Of a DNA stretch of 64,000 bases, positions 56,738-64,000 are shown piece by piece. Numbering within the stretch: position 1 is the first letter of the stretch; every line of letters begins with the position of its first letter. The stretch comes from Salivita marina (GTDB lineage Bacteria > Pseudomonadota > Gammaproteobacteria > Pseudomonadales > Azotimanducaceae): NCBI GenBank assembly GCA_038144425.1, contig JAYQNS010000004.1, forward strand, positions 988,125 to 1,052,124, in the 5' to 3' direction. The notes below the pieces were generated by a model. That model had not been told where the DNA came from. It saw nothing but the letters and a program-made list of their open reading frames with translations, and did not search any database. Both the position numbers and the translations under genes were made by a program.

Positions 56738-56952
56738 TTACAATACTATTGTATTAGCTTCTTCTTCAGTTAATGGCTCTCCAGCAATTAACTTAGCTTT
56801 AGCACTAGCTTTTAAATCTTCGTATGCTTGTTTATCTGCATCAACAATATCTTGTTGTTGTTTTGCTAAAGTATTTGCATTTATTTCATCTGGTGTAAAA
56901 TCTCTTTCTACAATTTCCCAGTTTGAATATTTATTTCTTTAACGTCTGCCAT
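56738..56952 (-). CDS. small fibre-cassette protein, unit 2 only (frameshifted)
   Basis: MADVKEINIQT, one indel, VERDFTPDEINANTLAKQQQ, then DLKASAKAKLIAGEPLTEEE. A helical chaperone-like protein between two fibres. Confidence 0.45.
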
Positions 56953-56979
56953 TTTTATTCTCCTTAAATGTAATTAATA

Positions 56980-57781
56980 TTAACTAATACCAGCTGTAAT
57001 TGTTCCACCAGCTTTACTTTGACATCTTATTCTGTCTACAACATTACTTTTCCATGTTGATACTACCACCACCAACATCAAGTCTTGTAGTATCAGATAA
57101 ATAAAAATTTTAGTTGCTGACCACATATTGTCAGAACCAGAAGATTTAATAAGACTAATTATAGATATACCATTCCAAACATGATTTGTAGCACCAGAAA
57201 AACTCCAAAATCCATCTGTAGGAACATTACCATTATTTGATGATGGATAAAAATACATAGCACTTCCTTTATATCCAGAGGTAGTTATTCCACCACTATG
57301 TCCTAATTGAAATCCCAATGAGTGTTGTCAGAAGTTTGTACTAAATGCCTTACTCTTACAATAGTAATTAATTTTGCAGTTGATGGTATTCCAGTAAAAG
57401 TTATTACTGAACTACTCCCAGTAGTTGCAGTACCAGAAGTCATACCTGCTTGTACTTCTCCAAAACACAGGATTAGCACCTGTGCCTTGTGTTTTTAAGA
57501 ATTGTCCAGAAGTACCTGCACCTAGTCTTTGTAATCCACTTCCATCCCTGTAGACTAAATCACCTTGTGTCGTCAAGTTGATGTTAAGTCAGTTCCATTC
57601 TTGCTGCCGACATTTGTTCCCAATAAGTACCATTACTTTTGCGTTGCCTTGTGATGCTAAAATACAAATATAACTAGAGCCACCTGATGAAACTACATCA
57701 TCAACTTGGTACTGTTTGACTGTTGTTATAGAAGCACCTTTCCAGTTAAATTTGATAGCACCTAGATTTTACTGTTGCCAT
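56980..57781 (-). CDS. tail fibre protein, unit 2 only (frameshifted)
   Basis: Restored: IKFNWKGASITTVKQYQVDD, VVSSGGSSYICI, GDLVYRDGSGLQRLGAGTSG and QFLKTQGTGANPVF, then a C-terminal beta domain GFQLGHSGGITTSGYKGSAM. The Y-x-V-D-D-V-V-x-x-x-G-S-S-Y-I start is a standard fibre module. Five or more breaks. Confidence 0.55.
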
Positions 57782-57792
57782 ATTTGTTTCCT

Positions 57793-59906
57793 TTATATTG
57801 TTGCTATTAGATCGCCATTTGAGTCAATGCTAAAGGTAAAACCACTAGCACTAAATAAGACATCATCAAAAGAGGCGAAAGTTGAACTTGAGATGTTGTC
57901 TGCACCTTGATTAGTTGTTGTGCAATCAATTTCCACATTATCTTTATTAAAACCATAAACTTCTGCTGAACTTGCATTTCCATATTCTAAAGCATTTCCA
58001 CCAGAGTTTACTTTAATTACTTGTCCTGCTGATCCAATTGAACTTAAACCTGTACCACCTCTAGCTGTTGCTAAAGTTCAGCAGTTAATGATGTTGCAGC
58101 ATTAATTGCAGCTACATTAAATGTACCATAAGCAACTATTGAAATTATATCACCTGCTGTTGCACCACTAGCCAAAACTACTGAAGTTCCAGATGTTACT
58201 GTTACATCAACTGCATTTACAAGCTTAGACCCATTCAAATAAACATCTATGAATTCCAGCATCGTAGGCAAGTGTGTTACCTACATCATCTGTTCCTGTA
58301 AATGTTGTCTGTCCACCAGAAGCTGTGTATCTAAATCTAGCTGCTGTTCCATTTACTGAAGAACCTGCATGCTGCCCAACCACTAGATTTGCATTAAAAA
58401 CTTTTAATTCGTTAGCTGTCGTATTGAAAAGATCGCCAACATTTAGTGAATCTGTTGGAGCTGATGAAGAAATTCTATAAACTTCTGCAAAATTATTTAC
58501 AGAAGATAAATTATTTGCAACAGTCGTTACGTTAGCAGAGTTTGAAGCAAGTGAATTTAATCCACTTATTCCTGCTAGTGTATTCATGTCAGATACAGTT
58601 TGAGAAGTACCCAAAGTATTCATATCTGATATTGCATCTGCTGTTCCAAGTAATCCTATTTCAGTTGCTTTAGATGCAACAGTAGTTACCTCTGTAGCTT
58701 TGGAACTAATCTATGAAAATTGTAAGTGTGTTGTGTAGTTGTAGATTCAACTAAAATACCAAAACCTGCTGGTAAAGATGCGTTTGCACCACAATTATTT
58801 AATGTAACTGTAGAATTACCAACTGTACCATTTGCAATAGTTACAACACCAGAGCCATTTGCTGTATGTGAACTTGCAAGTGCTTGAACACTTACAATTG
58901 TTCCAACACCATTATTTACATCTGGGTTTGTATTTGGAAAACTTGTTTCATTTGCAATCGGTACAAAACCACCAACATCATCTACTAAATCTATAACTCT
59001 TGCATCTATAGCACCTGTTGTTGCAATAAAATTATCATTGCTAGTCCAAGATTGACCAGAGTTAATTAGTTCTGATGTATCTTTGTTTAAAAATCTAGTG
59101 TCAGCAGCAGATGTTGTATAGAAAGTAGTATCGTTTGGTGTGTGTGCTGCTTGTTCTGAATTTGTTATTATTGCTGCATCTGCAATCTTAGCAATTCTTA
59201 CTTGGTCATCGCCAATATGAGCTGTGTCTATTGAACCATCAACTAAGTGTTCTGAGTCAATACTATCATCTGCAATTTTAGAACCATTTACAGCATCAGC
59301 ACCTAGTTTAGTATTAGTTACTGCACCTGCATTTATTTTAGCTTCTGTTACAGCATTTGCATTTATTTGTGCAGCTTGAACTGCATTGTCTGCAATTTTT
59401 GCATTAGTAACAGAGTCGTCTGCAAACTTAGCAGAAGTTACTGCATTAGATTTTAAATTATCTGCACCAATAACATCTGTTGGTATTGAGTTACCTGTTT
59501 TAGTTAAGATAGCTAAATAAATTGTTAATGTTTCATTTTTGTAATGTACCACTATCTAAAGTTACATTTACTGTAGTGTTTGAAGAAAAAGATGAACTTG
59601 ATATTGTTCCATAAACAGTTCCTGTGCTAGATCCTATAATTTTTACTCTACGACCTGCATGATAAAATGCAGTTACATCTACACCATTTATTGTAAATGA
59701 ACTTGCACTTGCATAAGCACTTGTAAAGCTGCATCACCATCACCATAAATAACCCATTGTGCATCGTTGTACCATTCTCTTGTGTTTTTCATTAATGCTC
59801 TAATCGCATTATTCAAATCACTAGGCAACATTCCCTCTGCTGTATTTATTCCATTTAAAGATGTGTTATTAGCTTGGGTTGTTGAATAATCTTTTATTCC
59901 TGCCAT
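57793..59906 (-). CDS. main tail fibre / appendage protein, unit 2 (many frameshifts)
   Basis: Start ATG 59906: MAGIKDYSTTQANNTSLNGI, NAIRALMKNTREWYNDAQWV, as in 20941-22722. The T-N-A-K-I-A repeats and IADDSIDSEHLVDGSIDTAH follow. The distal half is different: SDMNTLGTSQTVSDMNTLAG, EVYRISSSAPTDSLNVGDLF and YDAGI/FLNGSKLVNAVDVT, as in cyanophage-type fibres. So the shaft is shared and the tip exchanged. Confidence 0.6.
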
Positions 59907-59914
59907 CTTTTCTC

Positions 59915-60061
59915 CTAATTCATAAACCAACTAAAAGCTTTATCGCTTTCAGTATTATTTTTGTTAATTAATGTATTTACAGCTTCCTCTACTTGTCTTT
60001 GAAAAAGCTCTTGTGCTTCAAATGAATATCTAACATTATCTATATCTACTTTATCACTCAT
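59915..60061 (-). CDS. 48-residue helical protein, unit 2
   Basis: MSDKVDIDNVRYSFEAQELF, QRQVEEAVNTLINKNN, AFSWFMN. Start 60061 by overlap with the previous stop and by comparison with unit 1. Confidence 0.55.
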   Translation of the reverse strand: MSDKVDIDNVRYSFEAQELFQRQVEEAVNTLINKNNTESDKAFSWFMN

Positions 60062-61534
60062 TATCTTGTACCACCTGGCGATGCTGTTAAATCTATTCCT
60101 TGTGCATTTGTCCAAACACTCTCAGCAGGTATTTTTACATTTGCTCTAAAATATCTTCCTGATTGTCTTACTGGTGCAATACCTGTACTGTTGATTGTAC
60201 TTGAATTTGATGAAGTTACTGTATCAGCAAGTTTATCTCTTGTTTTAACTATTACATTAGATGTTGCATCTACTATTGGTCTAACACTTGTAATGTTTGC
60301 TCTTGTGCCTGGAAATAATTCTGTTTCTTTGAGTTTCTAATTCTGCTTCTAAATTTTTCAGAAAATATAGCAACTTTAAAATCTTCATTTATAGCACCTA
60401 AATATAATTGTCCTTGTGTCCAATAAGGTGTGTCTAATGAAATATTAATATCATCTAAGTTTTCAGATATTAAGTCCATTAGCTCAACTGTATTGATAGT
60501 TACAAATTGTTCAAAAATTTGTGATGCTTGTACATTAGCAATAGACCATTTTTGAGTTACATAATTATAAATTAATAATCTATCACAGATACCAGTTGTG
60601 TTACCTGGATTATTTTTACTAGGATATAACCATATAGCCAAAGTATTAAAAGGATCTACACAGCAGCAGCAATTCTATCACTAAATGCTTTGTTTAAATC
60701 ACTATCAAAAAATCTATTAACTTTTTTCAGAACCTATAGGTAATATTTGATCACCATTAATTTGAAAAAAACCATCGTCTGCATAAAAAGAATATTTGCC
60801 TGTTGTCTTGGCAAACTGTTTGTCCATACACAGCTCCTCTATTTGGTGATATAACTGAAAATCTAAAAACTACATTTCCACCTACAAAGTCCATACGAAC
60901 TATTTGGTTTTGCCTAAATACATATCCAACCTCACCAGAGGTTATGGCAACTACTTGTCCACCTGAGCCTGGCATATCTTGTGTATCACTTGATTTAACA
61001 CCAGCTTCCCAAGTCGCAATATCATTTAGTCCTGACCAAGCAACTCTGTTTTGTGCATTGTTTATGTTACCTGTAACTAAAAAAATCTCTTATGACACCA
61101 CTTGTTCTAAATAATGGCACAGTTCCACTTGTTGCTATACTTTGTAGTGTAGCAAAGTTAGTAGAAGTACCCATTAAATAATATTGTGGTGCATCTACTC
61201 CATTACTAGCAATTACATAATTACCAAATTGAGTAAAAAAGTAAAAAAATCTGTATCACCACCAGTTAAGCCACTTTTTCTTGATGTAAAAGTACCAGCA
61301 GATAATTGAAATATATCTGTTTTAGTTGCAACAAATGTAAATACTGTATTTGTATTATTTCTAAAACTACCTGCACCTTTTGCATTTTTAACAATATTGT
61401 TTGAGCTATAAGCAACTAAACCTTTTACTGGTTTATAACTTGTTTGTGCATGATAAACATTAGTAGCTACTGTTGCACCTGGATTTAGATGCTCAGGTTG
61501 ATCAGGTAGCCATTCGCCAAAAAGGTAATTGCAT
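60061..61534 (-). CDS. packaged-DNA stabilisation protein, unit 2 (many frameshifts)
   Basis: MQLP, then WLPDQPEHLNPGATVATNVY, NRVAWSGLNDIATWEAGVKS, VVFRFSVISPNRGAVYGQTV and LIYNYVTQKWSIANVQASQI. Same order as 22877-24362, in six or more pieces. Confidence 0.7.
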
Positions 61535-61536
61535 AA

Positions 61537-62210
61537 TTAAGCCGAATTAGTTGTTGTTGTAAAACCATTTTTAAATGGTGATGCTATTGTATCTTCACTT
61601 CTAATTTGTAATGGAGATCCACTAAATTGATCTTCCTATCATTTAATTCTAATCTTTCTAATGCTGTTGCATACATTTGTTGCCAAGTTTGAACTTGTTG
61701 TGGATTATAACCACCTAAAAAATTAGCAGCATGAAATAATGATCCATACAAATATATTGCAGGATGATCTGTTAAAATAAAATTAGTTGCATTACTGTTA
61801 GATAAAGCATCAAACTTTTTATAAAAATTTAATTTACCAGTATATGTATTATCTGGTTTTTGGCATAAATCTAAAATTATCGCCAAGTATTGTATAAGCT
61901 TGTGGTATTCCAGTAGTAGATGTACCTTTTACTTGATCCATTTGTGGTGGAGTCATGTATCGTAAAGGATATTTCGTACTACCACTTAAAATAAAAAAAT
62001 CTCTTACTTGTAAAAACCTGTAGGTAAGGCAGCAGTTTCTGCATTAATTGTTACATCGGCAGAAGCTATCATTTTTCTAACTCTTAATTTTGAGTTAAAA
62101 TCAGCTTCTGTTAATACTATAAAATCATCTGCTATCTCAGATGTTAAATCTGATCTGTTTAACCAGTTAGCAATAGAAGTTTTAAGTGTTGTATAATTTG
62201 TTAGTGCCAT
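61537..62210 (-). CDS. head-tail adaptor protein, unit 2 (frameshifted)
   Basis: MALTNYTTLKTSIANWLNRS, DFIVLTEADFNSKLRVRKMI, then LTDHPAIYLYGSLFHAANFL. Breaks near 62015, 61860 and 61635. Confidence 0.7.
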
Positions 62211-62546
62211 TAAAATTTACCTGGTGCAGTTCTAAAATATCTATAATCAGAACTGTTTAATTTTTCTTTTAATATTTTTGTTTGAACATCTTTAGGCAAA
62301 GCAAACCAAATTGCCATTGTTTTGATCTTTGTTATATTCCTTTGCCCATATCTCTAAAATAATTAAAGGTATAGATGCAATTCTTTTAAGACCTTTATCT
62401 GGGCTATACCCATCGTTTTGAGTATATAATTTTTTATTGTGGTCTAATATTGGCTTATGATTAATTTTTCTTTCTTGTATGACACCTTTTTCTGTGCCTG
62501 TAAAAGTTTCACTTACTAAACCATTATTTTCAACAATCTTACTCAT
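62210..62546 (-). CDS. conserved virion-cluster protein, unit 2 (frameshifted at the end)
   Basis: MSKIVENNGLVSETFTGTEK, KLYTQNDGYSPDKGLKRIAS, IILEIWAKEYNKDQNNG; one indel near 62310, then LPKDVQTKILKEKLNSSDYR. Confidence 0.6.
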
Positions 62547-62680
62547 TTACCTTGACCCTTGTAACCTTGGAAGTTCTTGCGTTTTTTTTGTTCATTTTTA
62601 CAAAGACTGGGATTACGACCAATCGAAGTTTTGTGATGCACAGGTTCATGTGCAACGAAGTCTTTAAATTTCTTAGCCAC
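62543..62680 (-). CDS. short Lys-rich protein with GTG start, unit 2
   Basis: 45 residues: VAKKFKDFVAHEPVHHKTSI, NPSLCKNEQKKRKNFQG, YKGQGK. Intact. The GTG lies across the previous stop, as in unit 1. Confidence 0.5.
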   Translation of the reverse strand: MAKKFKDFVAHEPVHHKTSIGRNPSLCKNEQKKRKNFQGYKGQGK

Positions 62681-62948
62681 TTAATTCAGTTACATATAAA
62701 TCGCCACTACCTATAAATGCAACTTTTTCACCTGGTCTAATTTTTATTATTTCAATATCATTAGCAGGTATATACATAGATGATGTAGTAGCAGTTGGTG
62801 ATCCACCAAAAGCAACATGACCATTAGCAGAAGCTACAAGTCTTACAAACTGTGTATGAGCTAACATACCATCAGATGTTGCAACACTTGATCCACTTGA
62901 TGTAACTTTTTGTGTCTTAATTGGAAATAATCCATAATTATAAGCCAT
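62673..62948 (-). CDS. small beta-rich virion protein, unit 2
   Basis: 91 residues: MAYNYGLFPIKTQKVTSSGS, HVAFGGSPTATTSSMYIPAN, RPGEKVAFIGSGDLYVTELS. Intact. Confidence 0.6.
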   Translation of the reverse strand: MAYNYGLFPIKTQKVTSSGSSVATSDGMLAHTQFVRLVASANGHVAFGGSPTATTSSMYIPANDIEIIKIRPGEKVAFIGSGDLYVTELSG

Positions 62949-62961
62949 CTTAGTTTTCTCC

Positions 62962-63065
62962 TTATTTTCTTTTCTTCATTTTAGATTTGACAATCTTTGC
63001 TTGAAGCTTTTTTGGTAAAGTTCTTTGTTTAGCTGTAAGCACAGCTTTTTCATTTTACCTTTCAT
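62962..63065 (-). CDS. short Lys-rich protein, unit 2 (frameshifted)
   Basis: MKGKMK, one lost base, KAVLTAKQRTLPKKLQAKIV, KSKMKKRK. Coupled to the previous gene by TAATG. Confidence 0.45.
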
Positions 63066-63170
63066 TAGTATTTTCTCATCTTAACTTTTTTGCCCATTTT
63101 CTTAGCAGCTTTTTTTGCAGCAGCTTTTCCTTTTTGTATAAACAAATTTCTTTTTTCCGACCATCGGCAT
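63065..63170 (-). CDS. short Lys-rich protein, unit 2 (frameshifted)
   Basis: MPMVGKKKFVYTK, one indel, GKAAAKKAAKKMGKKVKMRK. Same family as 25899-26003. Confidence 0.5.
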
Positions 63171-63202
63171 AATATTTCTCCTAAAAAATTTTGTTGTGTA
63201 TC

Positions 63203-63234
63203 TGGGGGAAGTACTGGCTAAGCAAGATCCCCCA
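63203..63234 (-). other. conserved hairpin after decoration gene, unit 2
   Basis: TGGGGGA/TCCCCCA with a loop very like that of 26037-26069. Confidence 0.5.
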
Positions 63235-63242
63235 AATTCTGT

Positions 63243-63591
63243 TTATCTTCTGATCACAATTGTAAAATGAGCAGAATGAGTTCCTGTAGATGCACCATTA
63301 GTTGCAATAGCGATATAATCACCCTCTACAACTGAGTTAGCACCAGTAGGCTCACAAGTGTCAATATCACCAGCAGCACTTCCACTATGTGCAATAGTAA
63401 TTGTTCCACCAGTCATATTTGTTGTACCAACTTTTGCAGTACATACTGCATTAGCAGTAGCGATAGTTCCACCTAATACAGAAGTAATTTTAATTACTCC
63501 TACCTGCATCAGGTACTGCAACTCTTACAGTTCCAGCAGTTGAAACATCGTCTAAATGACACTCTAAAAAATAATCGTTTAAAGTTCTCAT
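63243..63591 (-). CDS. capsid decoration-type protein, unit 2 (frameshifted)
   Basis: MRTLNDYFLECHLDDVSTAG, VAVPDAGRVIKI, one indel near 63500, then VLGGTIATANAVCTAKVGTT and IAHSGSAAGDIDTCEPTGAN. Homologous to 26076-26423 but with many changed residues. Confidence 0.55.
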
Positions 63592-63662
63592 GTTTTTTTC
63601 CTTTATTTGCTTCGTTCCGACTTTAAAAAATCTTCAAAGACCAAACAAAAATGTTAATTGAA

Positions 63663-63685
63663 TATAGGGGGATTGCTCCCCTATA
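63663..63685 (-). terminator. hairpin after major capsid gene, unit 2
   Basis: TATAGGGG/CCCCTATA around the 7-base loop GATTGCT on the plus strand. It compensates for base changes relative to 26496-26519. Confidence 0.55.
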
Positions 63686-63695
63686 ATTAAAATGA

Positions 63696-64000
63696 TTATG
63701 ATGTAGTTACATCAAAGATAGCACCACTTGCTTTTTCGTTTTTAGAAACAAGTGTGTACTCAGCTAATAATGCTTGTTTTGTAGCATCACCAGTTTTTGC
63801 AAGATCCATAAGTTGGAAATCTCTTAGGAAAGCAGTTGCAAACATATCTGGTTGTAAAAACAAATACATCTCTAGCTCTTTAAATCATTGGTTTCAACAG
63901 TCATTGCACCGAAATCAGACTCATATACATCAACAGCAGCTACTAATCTTTTGTTTTCAGCAGGGTCAAATCTAGTTGATCCACCTGTAAAACCAGATAG
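63696..64000 (-). CDS. major capsid protein, unit 2 (C-terminal part, frameshifted)
   Basis: The window ends inside this gene. The C-terminal 100 residues include LSGFTGGSTRFDPAENKRLV, AAVDVYESDFGAMTV, FQLMDLAKTGDATKQALLAE and KNEKASGAIFDVTTS. Same family and position as 26532-27479. An indel near 63860-63890. Confidence 0.8.

Noticed and set aside
1..64000. CRISPR arrays, insertion sequences, diversity-generating retroelement
   Set aside because: No regular repeat-spacer array, transposase or reverse transcriptase motif was found. The T-A-K-I-A fibre repeats are protein-coding and irregular.
1..64000. Concatemer of one phage genome
   Set aside because: Units differ in gene content (annealing core, fibres, sigma-like gene, basic proteins) and in many residues, beyond any sequencing-error rate, which would mostly give indels.

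Overview
The window is AT-rich, densely coded DNA of a temperate, short-tailed (podovirus-type) double-stranded DNA phage. It carries a P22-type portal, terminase and packaged-DNA stabilisation protein, an SU10-type major capsid protein, several large internal (ejection-type) virion proteins, a GTA-type 3-TM holin, a GH24 endolysin, a tyrosine integrase and two different DNA-binding regulators. There is no tape-measure or sheath gene. The many short Lys-rich and DUF-type proteins, and the tail-fibre types, are those familiar from marine phages of AT-rich alphaproteobacteria (SAR11-like hosts). The host is inference. No tRNA, CRISPR or insertion sequence was recognised. The main feature is that the window holds two related but clearly different phage genomes, head to tail. 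Unit 1 is bases 1 to about 37,300. Unit 2 starts near 37,381 and repeats the same gene order until the window ends inside its capsid gene at 64,000. The period is about 37.1 to 37.6 kb. Homologous genes match throughout, but the units differ in many residues and in several swapped modules, so this is not a concatemer of one genome. The choices are tandem prophages, a recombinant, or an assembly join of two relatives. Layout of unit 1: (a) A rightward early operon, 1-3205, encodes a PD-(D/E)XK exonuclease, a coiled-coil protein, a single-strand annealing protein, a DUF736-like protein, a DUF3310 protein, a LexA-type winged helix, two small proteins and an XRE repressor, ending in a strong terminator. 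(b) An integration module lies on the minus strand, 3458-6493, with its own operator/promoter at 6494-6590. (c) One very long minus-strand block runs from about 37,300 down to a terminator at 6,640. In transcription order it holds a metalloprotease-like protein, a PAPS-reductase-like protein, a nuclease-like protein, an MT-A70 methylase, a replication-type HTH protein, the terminase subunits, portal, scaffold, capsid, neck and stabilisation proteins, a tail-fibre cassette, internal virion proteins, lysis genes and small basic proteins. (d) A structured, probably non-coding element sits just before the terminator. Unit 2 repeats this with a different annealing-protein core (ERF instead of a Rad52/Sak-like core on the same C-terminal tail), an extra sigma-region-4-like gene beside the integrase, different accessory genes near 43.4 kb, and a replaced fibre cassette. 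Sequence quality shapes the annotation. Many genes are split by one-base indels, often in homopolymers, and the splits are clearly denser in unit 2. I read them as long-read sequencing errors and give each broken gene as one feature spanning all its pieces. Junction positions inside such genes are approximate. One portal gene break is an in-frame TGA at a normally Arg position rather than an indel.
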